Shown here: one piece after another, positions 1 through 6,796 of the stretch
Layout of the letters: every line of letters begins with the position of its first letter
How positions within the stretch are numbered: position 1 is the first letter of the stretch
Assembly (NCBI GenBank): GCA_034440555.1
Contig: JAWXCG010000274.1
Coordinates: forward strand, 1-9,692
Reading direction: 5' to 3'
DNA from: 0-14-3-00-62-12 sp034440555
GTDB lineage: Bacteria; Pseudomonadota; Gammaproteobacteria; Xanthomonadales; Ahniellaceae
DNA length: 9,692 nt
Translations under genes and position numbers: made by a program
Notes under the pieces: generated by a model
Told to the model about the DNA's origin: nothing
The model's database searches: none
Seen by the model: the letters and a program-made list of their open reading frames with translations, nothing else

Positions 1-129
1 GTCAAACGCATCGCCGACTGTTGCTGCGGCATCGCCGAATTGCGCGATTGATGCTGAACTGCGTTGGCGGCGGTAGCGCCAAACTCGGCAATGGTGTGCT
101 GTGCAAAATTGCGGGACCGGCTCAGAACG
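1..129. other. Left edge of window, no recognised gene
   Basis: No gene is recognised here. One minus-strand frame stays open across the whole stretch and leaves the window. It reads as a polar, Ala/Gln-rich peptide (for example FAQHTIAEFGATAANAV) but matches no family I can name. It could be the start of a gene lying outside the window, or chance in GC-rich DNA. Confidence 0.2.
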
Positions 130-341
130 TCAAGCCCAAGCAGATATCACGCGATTGCGGCCCTGATTCTTGGCAGCATGGAGCGCGCGATCGGCGTTGG
201 CCAACAACTGCTCTGCGCGGCGGTGTTCGCAGTGTCCGACATCAAAGCCGGCGGCCGGTGACGTGAAAATCCCCACTGTGATAAAAGCTCTTGCTGCGTT
301 GCTGGCGAATAGAGCTTAGCGTCCCTGCGCCCACCAAACAT
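130..341 (-). pseudogene. Decayed C-terminal end of a GGDEF (diguanylate cyclase) gene
   Basis: The minus frame ending at the stop at 130-132 reads, before that stop, AFITVGIFTSPAAG and then LLANADRALHAAKNQGRNRV. These are the last beta strand (usually TVSIGVA) and the last helix (usually LLxxADxALYxAKxxGRNRV) of a GGDEF domain, the domain that makes cyclic di-GMP. The frame is closed by a TAA at 316-318 and has no ATG start. Just upstream, in another frame, the codons from 341 downward read FGG followed by RRD, which may be the degraded GG(D/E)EF loop. Fewer residues separate that loop from the TVGI strand than in intact domains. I infer a broken remnant with at least one frameshift and a deletion, not a working enzyme. 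The match of the last 30 residues is clear; the placement of the GGDEF loop is tentative. Confidence 0.6.
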
Positions 342-370
342 AGCGCGCGGCGGTCATCCGGCGGCGGCAA

Positions 371-817
371 TCAATGCCTGGCCACGCCTGTCGCTGGCGC
401 ATTGCTGTCTCGCGTAGCCGCTTGCTCCGCAACGATGCAACCGCCGGCTGGTTTTGCCGAATAGCCATGTCCAAAGCGCCAGCCGAATCCCCAACGCCAC
501 GACGTCGGCAACCACGGCATTCCGCCGATGCGCACGCCGCGGTAGATCAGCGCAGATCGCAATGAGCGGCCCTTTGCAGCCACGCATTGCCTCAGTTCGA
601 GATCCGATTGCAGGCGTTCGACGCGCGCACCGCCGCACCAGTAGTCGCGATCATGCTTATCGCAACAGTCGCGGTAGTCGCCGTCTGGAAACCAGGTGCA
701 GCCATCTGCGTGGAACGGCTTGGGCGAATGAGACTCTGATTGTCGCGGTCCGGGGTGCACGACGCAGGCCACCAGGCTGAAAACGAGCAGGAATATCGTC
801 CCGCGTAGAGTCCACAT
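371..817 (-). CDS. Small lipoprotein with phospholipase-A2-like CCxxHD core
   Basis: A 148-residue protein starting at ATG 815-817, chosen because GGAG sits 8 bases upstream (826-829) and a lipoprotein signal follows at once: a hydrophobic stretch ending in the lipobox LVAC, with the lipidated Cys at residue 18. The mature part contains GCTWFPDGDY, then DCCDKHDRDYWCGG (Cys51, Cys52, His55, Asp56), then RLQSDLELRQCV (Asp72, Cys78). This order resembles secreted phospholipase A2: a loop, a helix with CCxxHD, and a second helix with an Asp. It is followed by GVRIGGMPWLPTSWRWGFGW, a Trp/Gly-rich stretch that I believe recurs in bacterial relatives. The last 25 or so residues look less conserved and may be an extended tail. 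Likely anchored to a membrane facing the periplasm or outside. Whether it hydrolyses phospholipid is inference. It appears monocistronic. Confidence 0.7.
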   Translation of the reverse strand: MWTLRGTIFLLVFSLVACVVHPGPRQSESHSPKPFHADGCTWFPDGDYRDCCDKHDRDYWCGGARVERLQSDLELRQCVAAKGRSLRSALIYRGVRIGGMPWLPTSWRWGFGWRFGHGYSAKPAGGCIVAEQAATRDSNAPATGVARH

Positions 818-1104
818 GCTGCGCGCTCCACTCCGCGAAATGTTGTTGCCGCCTGGCGATTTGCTGATCAATCGCGCCATCGGCGCGGCGCGGTTTCGCG
901 GCATTCTTCGGCAAATCGGGCCGATTGATGCGGGCCAAGCATAACCGCAGCGCGCAACGCAGAGCAGGAACGCGGCTGGCTTGATCGCTTAGCCTCGGTG
1001 CTTGCTCACCTCGCTTCAGCGGCGCGGGCTAGTCAGCACCGCGCGATGTACCGCAGCTGTTCTTGCGGCCGTTCCACGCAACCCCGGTCGCCTGGGATTG
1101 TCTA
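818..1104. other. Intergenic stretch between the lipoprotein gene and the delta-60 gene
   Basis: Both neighbours are on the minus strand, so this stretch should hold the 3' end of the delta-60 transcript and the promoter of the lipoprotein gene. Apart from the GGAG ribosome binding site at 826-829 I see no convincing promoter, terminator hairpin with a T-run, or RNA gene. The open frames here look like chance GC-rich frames. Confidence 0.4.
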
Positions 1105-2403
1105 CTACGGTGTTTCGAAGCCGTCGCTGAACAGCGACGCGGTGCTGGTAAGTACACGCATCATGCCGATACCGGCAACACCCTTCGCATCGGCCCAGGT
1201 GCCACCGACCACAAACTTTCCGTCTTCCTGTAGCAAGTGTCGATTGACAACCGCAGCGCGGAACGCCGCGGCTACCCGTCCGCTGCCGCCGAAGTTCTGG
1301 TCCCAGGTTCCGGCGGAGCTGATCCGCGAAACCGCGAAATACTCGCTGTCGTCGACATCGAAGGCATAGCCTCCGGTGTAAATGCTGCCATCGCCGGCAA
1401 CGCTCAGGCTCTTGGCTTCGCTGCGCATGCCGATCCGATAGACCACGCGGCCGCCGTTGCCAAAGTCGGTATCGAGGGTGCCGGCGGCGGTCAGGCGCAC
1501 GATGGCGTGGCTGCTGCCATTGGTTGAGGTGCTGCCGGCGACCAGAATCCTGTCATCTGGCTGCACCGCAACGGCGTGCGCGTATTCGATGCCGCTGGCG
1601 ACAAAAGGTGTCAGCCTGCCGCCGTTGCCGAAACTACTGTCGAGCATGCCGTCGGCGGTAAATCGTGCCACGGCGAAACCAGATCCGTTTCCGATCGGCG
1701 CCCAGCCGGCAAGAACGATGGCGCCGTCGGACTGCAGCGCGAGCGCGAAGGGACGGTCCTGCCCGGTTGTGAAAGAAGTCTCGGCGATGCCACCGATACC
1801 AAAGCTCGCGTCCAGCGTGCCGTCATCGAGGTAACGCATTACTGCGAAGTTGGTGTCGCTGCCGGGATTGCTGCCGCGATCGAGGATGGCTGCGATCAGC
1901 AGTTTCCCGTCGGCGAGGCGATGCAGCGCGGTGCCGTAGCAGAACTTTCCTGGCGCCGGATCAACCGCTGAGAAGCTTGCATCGACACTGCCATCGGCGT
2001 TGATACGGTGCAGTTGCAGGCTGCGATCGTCGCCGATCACGCGACCGCCGACGATCATCAGCTTGCCGTTGTCGAGCGCGAGCCCAGCTTCAAAGGTTGG
2101 CGGAGCATTGGGATTAAAGCTGAAACTGAGCGCCGTGCCGTTGTTGCCATAGGCGTTGTCGATGCTGCCATCAGCAAGAAAACGGTTCAACGCCAGATGA
2201 CCCATGCTGCCGTCGCGGGTGTAGCCGCCCAGGTAATAACTGCCATCGCTCGATCGCAGCAACATGCTGCCAGCGCGGTTGCCCAAGCGCTGCACAACGC
2301 CGCCAGTGCCGAAATCCGGATCGAGCGCACCGGCTTGCGCGCTGGCAGCGCTGCCCAGCGTCAACAACAATACTGCCAACGATGCCTGCAATGGGCGCAG
2401 CAT
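1105..2403 (-). CDS. Secreted delta-60 repeat protein with seven repeats and a DGFE tail
   Basis: A 432-residue protein if started at ATG 2401-2403. This start opens directly into a signal peptide (hydrophobic LAVLLLTLG, then ASAQA with cleavage near residue 24). ATG 2443-2445 or GTG 2512-2514 would add 14 or 37 residues; no start has a strong ribosome binding site. The mature protein carries seven units of the delta-60 type, each marked by (A)DGxLDxxFGxGG: LDPDFG at residue 27, IDNAYG 81, VDASFS 140, LDASFG 197, LDSSFG 254, LDTDFG 310 and WDQNFG 367, spaced 54-59 residues. Between them run hydrophobic strands such as ILVAGST and FAVARF. Seven such units suggest a closed beta-propeller. The third unit is degenerate (FSAVDPAPG in place of FGxGG). 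The C-terminus is SLFSDGFETP. Likely exported; its function is unknown. No operon partner is evident. Confidence 0.85.
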   Translation of the reverse strand: MLRPLQASLAVLLLTLGSAASAQAGALDPDFGTGGVVQRLGNRAGSMLLRSSDGSYYLGGYTRDGSMGHLALNRFLADGSIDNAYGNNGTALSFSFNPNAPPTFEAGLALDNGKLMIVGGRVIGDDRSLQLHRINADGSVDASFSAVDPAPGKFCYGTALHRLADGKLLIAAILDRGSNPGSDTNFAVMRYLDDGTLDASFGIGGIAETSFTTGQDRPFALALQSDGAIVLAGWAPIGNGSGFAVARFTADGMLDSSFGNGGRLTPFVASGIEYAHAVAVQPDDRILVAGSTSTNGSSHAIVRLTAAGTLDTDFGNGGRVVYRIGMRSEAKSLSVAGDGSIYTGGYAFDVDDSEYFAVSRISSAGTWDQNFGGSGRVAAAFRAAVVNRHLLQEDGKFVVGGTWADAKGVAGIGMMRVLTSTASLFSDGFETP

Positions 2404-2578
2404 CGGGCGTGGACCGCGCACGCCGCGCTGAAGGAGGTACTGCATGAGTTCGATCTCGTGGCCAGGATACCCGTGCATACGCGCTAGCGCCGCACGGACT
2501 GACAAACCCGGCACAGACTCCCGACCCGGTCATCGCAATAAAGCTGCGACAGGACCGTCCCGACTGGCTCTACCCAGA

Positions 2579-3037
2579 TCAACTTTCCTGATAAATCTCG
2601 CCACCCGAACGCCGGAACTCTTCGGCCTTCTCCTGCATGCCCAGCGCAAGTGCGTCGGCAGATGCGCTCACGCCTTTTTCCGCGGCGTAGTCGCGCACGT
2701 CCTGAGTGATTTTCATCGAGCAGAAGTTCGGACTGCACATCGCGCCGAAATGCGCGACCTTGAGCGCGTCCTTGGGCAGGGTTTCGTCATGGAACTCCTT
2801 GGCCTTATCTGGATCGAGGCCGAGGTTGAACTGGTCCTGCCAACGAAATTCGAAGCGTGCCTTGCTCAGCGCATTGTCACGTACCTGCGCGCCGGGGTGG
2901 CCCTCGGCCAGATCCGCGGCATGCGCCGCGATCTTGTAGGTGATGATGCCATCGCGCACGTCCTGCTTGTTGGGCAGGCCCAGGTGCTCCTTGGGGGTGA
3001 CATAACACAGCATCGCGGTAGCGAACCAGCCGATCAC
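2579..3037 (-). pseudogene. thiC: Orphan 3' fragment of a second thiC
   Basis: An uninterrupted frame of 152 codons that aligns without gaps to residues 478-629 of the intact ThiC encoded at 3866-5755, with about 15 differences. It begins at GTG ATC GGC TGG, the point matching ATG ATC GGC TGG of the full gene. DNA similarity stops abruptly at 3036 (equivalent to 4323 in the intact gene), and the toxin-antitoxin segment begins there. The fragment lacks the N-terminal domain and the rest of the barrel, so it cannot be an enzyme. In the iron-sulfur motif, where the intact copy reads CSMCGPNFC, it reads GAMCSPNFC: the first cysteine codon (2744-2746) is now Gly. No ribosome binding site is evident. 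The level of divergence suggests a related but distinct thiC rather than a fresh duplication. The frame is still intact, so decay is not old. Confidence 0.9.
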
Positions 3038-3046
3038 ATCGATAGC

Positions 3047-3068
3047 ATGGTGGCACCTGTGCTACCAT
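3047..3068 (+). promoter_or_regulatory. Operator-like palindrome overlapping an extended -10 of the TA operon
   Basis: ATGGTGGCAC (3047-3056) and GTGCTACCAT (3059-3068) form an inverted repeat with one mismatch and a 2-base centre, eight bases before the toxin start codon. The right arm contains TGCTACCAT, which fits an extended -10 box (TGnTAnnAT). RHH antitoxins commonly bind such palindromes and repress their own operon, so this is the likely operator. If that -10 is used, transcription would start at about 3075-3076, giving a leaderless mRNA for the toxin. This agrees with the lack of a Shine-Dalgarno sequence before 3076. Promoter use is inferred. Confidence 0.55.
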
Positions 3069-3075
3069 AGACGAC

Positions 3076-3498
3076 ATGGTGATCGTCGTCGACACGAACG
3101 TATTCGTAGGCGCATGTTTGGGCATGGGCGCATCCAGCGCTGTCGTCGGCAACTGCATTCGGGGTCTCCATACGCCCCTCATGGGTACGACGCTGCTGGC
3201 GGAATACGAGGATGTGCTGGGACGCAACGTAGTGTTCCGCAAGTCCAGACTGGATGTCGGGGAGCGCGAAGAACTTCTGGATATCTTTCTCGCCGCCTGC
3301 CGCTGGACACCGATCTACTTTGGATGGCGCCCCAATCTGGCCGACGAGGGCGACAACCACTTGATCGAACTGGCGGTCGCCGGCCACGCCAGTCATATCG
3401 TCAGCCGTAACCTGCGCGACCTTCGGCGTGCAGAACTTCATTTCCCCGAACTCCGCGCATTGACGCCGGAGCATTTTTTGAGAGAGGTCACGTCATGA
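3076..3498 (+). CDS. PIN-domain toxin (putative ribonuclease) of a type II TA pair
   Basis: A 140-residue protein that fits the PIN-family toxin group (COG1569/TIGR00305 type) in length and layout. It opens with MVIVVDTNVFV, the first PIN strand with catalytic Asp6. Then come LLAEYEDVL with Glu43, and ADEGDNHLIELAVAGHASHIV with Asp90/Asp93, the third acidic site. The last strand reads VSRNLRDL where relatives usually have VTGDxDL, so the canonical Asp there is Asn112. Three of the four usual metal ligands are therefore visible. PIN toxins cut RNA with Mg2+ or Mn2+ and stop growth unless bound by their antitoxin. The gene comes first in its operon, unlike most TA pairs, and overlaps the antitoxin by ATGA at 3495-3498. 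No ribosome binding site precedes it, consistent with leaderless translation. It lies between an intact thiC and a thiC fragment. Confidence 0.85.
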   Translation: MVIVVDTNVFVGACLGMGASSAVVGNCIRGLHTPLMGTTLLAEYEDVLGRNVVFRKSRLDVGEREELLDIFLAACRWTPIYFGWRPNLADEGDNHLIELAVAGHASHIVSRNLRDLRRAELHFPELRALTPEHFLREVTS

Positions 3499-3728
3499 GT
3501 GCATTGACCATCCGCATGCCGGACGAAAAATATCAACGGCTCAAGGCGCTGTCTCGCCGTCGCCGGACCAGCGTGAACCAGCTCATCGACCAGATGGCCA
3601 CCTTCTTGCTGGCCGAGGCCGATGCGGAAACCCATTTCCTGCTGCGTGCTCAGCGCGGCCAGGGCAAGCGGGAGCGTGGTCTGGCTTTGCTGGAAAAGGC
3701 GCGAAATCGGACTTCCGTCCCACGTTGA
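3495..3728 (+). CDS. Ribbon-helix-helix antitoxin partner of the PIN toxin
   Basis: A 77-residue protein. Residues 3-9 (ALTIRMP) form the DNA-contacting strand of a ribbon-helix-helix fold. Two helices follow, one at about 10-24 (DEKYQRLKALSRRRR) and one starting at SVNQLIDQ. The C-terminal part (FLLRAQRGQGKRERGLALLEKA) is the region that in such antitoxins binds the toxin. The start at 3495 has GAGAGAGG seven bases upstream and overlaps the toxin stop by ATGA, so the two are translationally coupled. The strong binding site here, against none for the toxin, would favour antitoxin excess. Expected role: neutralise the PIN protein and repress the operon through the palindrome at 3047-3068. The partner assignment rests on gene order and fold; binding is inferred. 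Confidence 0.8.
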   Translation: MSALTIRMPDEKYQRLKALSRRRRTSVNQLIDQMATFLLAEADAETHFLLRAQRGQGKRERGLALLEKARNRTSVPR

Positions 3729-3818
3729 AGGCAGGCGATCTGCTGCTGGGATCGCGGCAAAAAGAGGCTGCTGGCATGCGAGACTCGCTGCTGAAAGCGG
3801 CGTATGGCAAGCCAGGCG

Positions 3819-3842
3819 ATTCAGCAAGTTGAATTGCTGAGT
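3819..3842. terminator. Hairpin between the convergent antitoxin and thiC genes
   Basis: TCAGCAA (3821-3827) and TTGCTGA (3834-3840) form a perfect 7-bp stem with a 6-base loop, extendable by a G-T and an A-T pair. It lies between the antitoxin stop (3728) and the thiC stop (3866), where transcripts converge. There is no T-run on either strand, so it is a candidate transcript end or 3' stabilising hairpin, not a textbook terminator. Confidence 0.4.
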
Positions 3843-3865
3843 GGTTCCGCGCTTTCCGAACCAGG

Positions 3866-5755
<1,890 letters not shown>

Positions 5756-5775
5756 GTTTGATCCTCGTTATCGGG

Positions 5776-5798
5776 AACAAAGCGGGCGCCGAGCCCGC
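5776..5798 (-). terminator. Leader terminator hairpin between the TPP riboswitch and thiC
   Basis: On the minus strand the stem GCGGGC / GCCCGC (5793-5798 and 5782-5787, loop 5788-5792) is followed by TTTGTT (5776-5781). A strong GC stem plus a T-rich run, located between the aptamer and the thiC ribosome binding site, is what a transcription-terminating expression platform looks like. I infer that TPP binding favours this stem. The antiterminator pairing was not worked out by folding. Confidence 0.6.
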
Positions 5799-5818
5799 GC
5801 GCTCAAGGCGCGGATCTC

Positions 5819-5912
5819 GCAAGCTTCCCTACGCCGGTATCAGCCGGATCAGGTTCCAAGGGTATTTCTCAGCCCGTTGTCCATGGGCACCCCCGCTTCA
5901 GGGTGGCATTGA
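5819..5912 (-). promoter_or_regulatory. TPP riboswitch (THI element) controlling thiC
   Basis: Read on the minus strand, the leader contains the conserved core CTGAGAAATACCC, then AACCTGATCCGG, then ATACCGGCGTAGGGAAGC, the sequence signature of the thiamine pyrophosphate aptamer. Pairings can be traced by eye. P1 is AAGC with GCTT, P2 is GGGT with ACCC, P3 is GCCC with GGGC. P4/P5 is CCT with AGG and CCGG with CCGG. CTGAGA contacts the pyrimidine of TPP in known structures. It sits about 65 bases upstream of thiC and precedes a terminator hairpin. A second, degenerate copy with the same spacing lies at 6438-6525. Confidence 0.95.
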
Positions 5913-5930
5913 ACCATGGAACCGGAGGCG

Positions 5931-5939
5931 GTTGTAGCA
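5931..5939 (-). promoter_or_regulatory. Candidate extended -10 of the thiC promoter
   Basis: On the minus strand TGCTACAAC fits an extended -10 box (TGn then TACAAC, 4 of 6 to TATAAT). It lies a few bases upstream of where the riboswitch transcript should begin. No good -35 is visible 17 bases further up. Position and motif make it the best candidate, not a proven promoter. Confidence 0.35.
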
Positions 5940-5947
5940 GTTTTGTG

Positions 5948-5965
5948 GGGGTCCCGGTGGACCCC
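5948..5965. repeat. Perfect GC hairpin upstream of the thiC promoter
   Basis: GGGGTCC (5948-5954) and GGACCCC (5959-5965) form a 7-bp perfect stem with a 4-base loop. It lies next to the -35 side of the candidate thiC promoter. No T-run follows on either strand. It could be the terminator of an upstream transcript or a protein binding site; I cannot tell which. Confidence 0.35.
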
Positions 5966-6028
5966 TGATGGGCAGGCGATTCGCGCATAGCAGTTGTGGC
6001 GATTTGAGATGGGTGAACAATGGGCGGG

Positions 6029-6107
6029 GAGTGTCGAATGTCAGGAGCAAGCACTCTGGCGGTTGCGACGCACTCGTCAGAGTGCTTGCTCCTGAACTCC
6101 AACACTC
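6029..6107. repeat. Long palindrome with perfect 18-bp arms
   Basis: TCAGGAGCAAGCACTCTG (6041-6058) is matched exactly by its reverse complement at 6078-6095, with a 19-base loop. Symmetry resumes further out with GAGTGT (6029-6034) against ACACTC (6102-6107). More weakly, GGTGAA near 6012 pairs with TTCACC near 6119. The whole structure could therefore span roughly 110 bases. It begins just past the stop codon of the remnant at 6131 and may have been its terminator. There is no T-run, and the size also fits a REP-type or MITE-like palindrome. No transposase is near. Confidence 0.75.
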
Positions 6108-6130
6108 ACAGAGCACCATTCACCGCTGAC

Positions 6131-6436
6131 TCAATCCTCAAACCCATCAACAAACAGCTCGCCCACACAACCATCATCAATCGACCTCGGATCGACAACA
6201 ACGAAGAATCTCGAGTTTCCGGTCAGCTCCGTTCCGGGCGTTTCGGCCTGAATGAACCGTGCGCAATCGCATGAGCACCGATCCTGGTCGAAGTCGCGCG
6301 GGGCGAGGGCGCCCAGAGCGGACCGAGAGGCGGTAGCCAATCGATCATGATTTTCGTGTAGTGGGGTGCTTTGTCCCGCTGCTCGAAAATTCTGCAACAC
6401 AGCCGGTGTCGAGCAGGCACGGTGAGGGGGCCGACT
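6131..6436 (-). pseudogene. 3' remnant of a secreted-protein gene with a DGFE tail
   Basis: The frame ending at the stop 6131-6133 closes with ELTGNSRFFVVVDPRSIDD and GCVGELFVDGFED, which reads like the end of a real exported protein. The last residues match the FSDGFE tail of the delta-60 protein at 1105-2403. The last 60 or so codons (from about 6310 down) are convincing. Further up the sequence becomes Arg/Ser/Ala-rich, with no signal peptide. The only ATG in frame (6494-6496) lies inside the decayed riboswitch, so no true start exists. I infer a truncated gene whose 5' part was lost where this segment meets the riboswitch relic. The family is not recognised. Confidence 0.5.
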
Positions 6437-6437
6437 C

Positions 6438-6525
6438 GCAAGATTCATTACGCCGGAATCAGCCGGGTCACGTTCCAAAGGGATTTCTCGGCCCATCCTT
6501 CCCGTGCGCGCCCGATTCAGGCCGC
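6438..6525 (-). pseudogene. Decayed second TPP riboswitch
   Basis: Over 6438-6495 the sequence matches the thiC riboswitch (5819-5876) at 48 of 58 positions without gaps. The 5' half of the aptamer keeps the same spacing (GATTCAG 6514-6520 against GCTTCAG 5895-5901). Core changes suggest loss of function. CTGAGA has become CCGAGA. CCTGATC, whose CCT pairs with AGG, has become CGTGACC, and CGTAGGG has become CGTAATG, so P4 is lost. The P1 arms no longer pair. P5 (CCGG with CCGG) remains. No thi gene follows; a DGFE-gene remnant does. It is the likely 5' leftover of the thiC whose 3' end lies at 2579-3037. Confidence 0.8.
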
Positions 6526-6796
6526 CATTGATCCAACGAATGCGGCATGGTGAGCATCACGTCGCCGGTGGCGGCGGCTTGCTGTCGCCACGCTCGATAG
6601 CGCGTCAGTTGCCATCGGCAGCAAGTGCGCGCACACAGCAGCCAGACGCCGCTCGCAAAAAATTGTCGCTCCCAGGCTTTGATCGAGATGCGCGCCGACC
6701 TATCGAAAGTCAGTGTTTCGCCGCTCGCGCCTCCCCTAGCGTGACGCCACTCCGCCGTCATTCCGATTGCGGCCAACAAATTCTTGGGGGAGTGTG
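6526..6796. other. Intergenic stretch between the riboswitch relic and the CX4C gene
   Basis: This stretch lies between divergent units and should hold the promoter of the gene at 6797 and the former promoter of the relic thiC. The only clear signal is GGGGGAG at 6786-6792, the ribosome binding site of the downstream gene. Open frames in it have no signal peptide, ribosome binding site or recognisable domain. I see no convincing -10/-35 pair. Confidence 0.4.

Noticed and set aside
2008..2487. Plus-strand open frames opposite the delta-60 gene
   Set aside because: Antisense of a repeat protein with strong codon periodicity; no own start signals or domains.
6379..6416. Inverted repeat CTGCTCGA / TCGAGCAG as a terminator of the relic riboswitch
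   Set aside because: The 22-base loop and absence of a T-run make it weak; it lies inside the gene remnant and may be chance.
6468..6779. Minus-strand 103-codon frame beginning near 6779
   Set aside because: Runs through the riboswitch relic, has no ribosome binding site, and looks like chance coding in GC-rich DNA.
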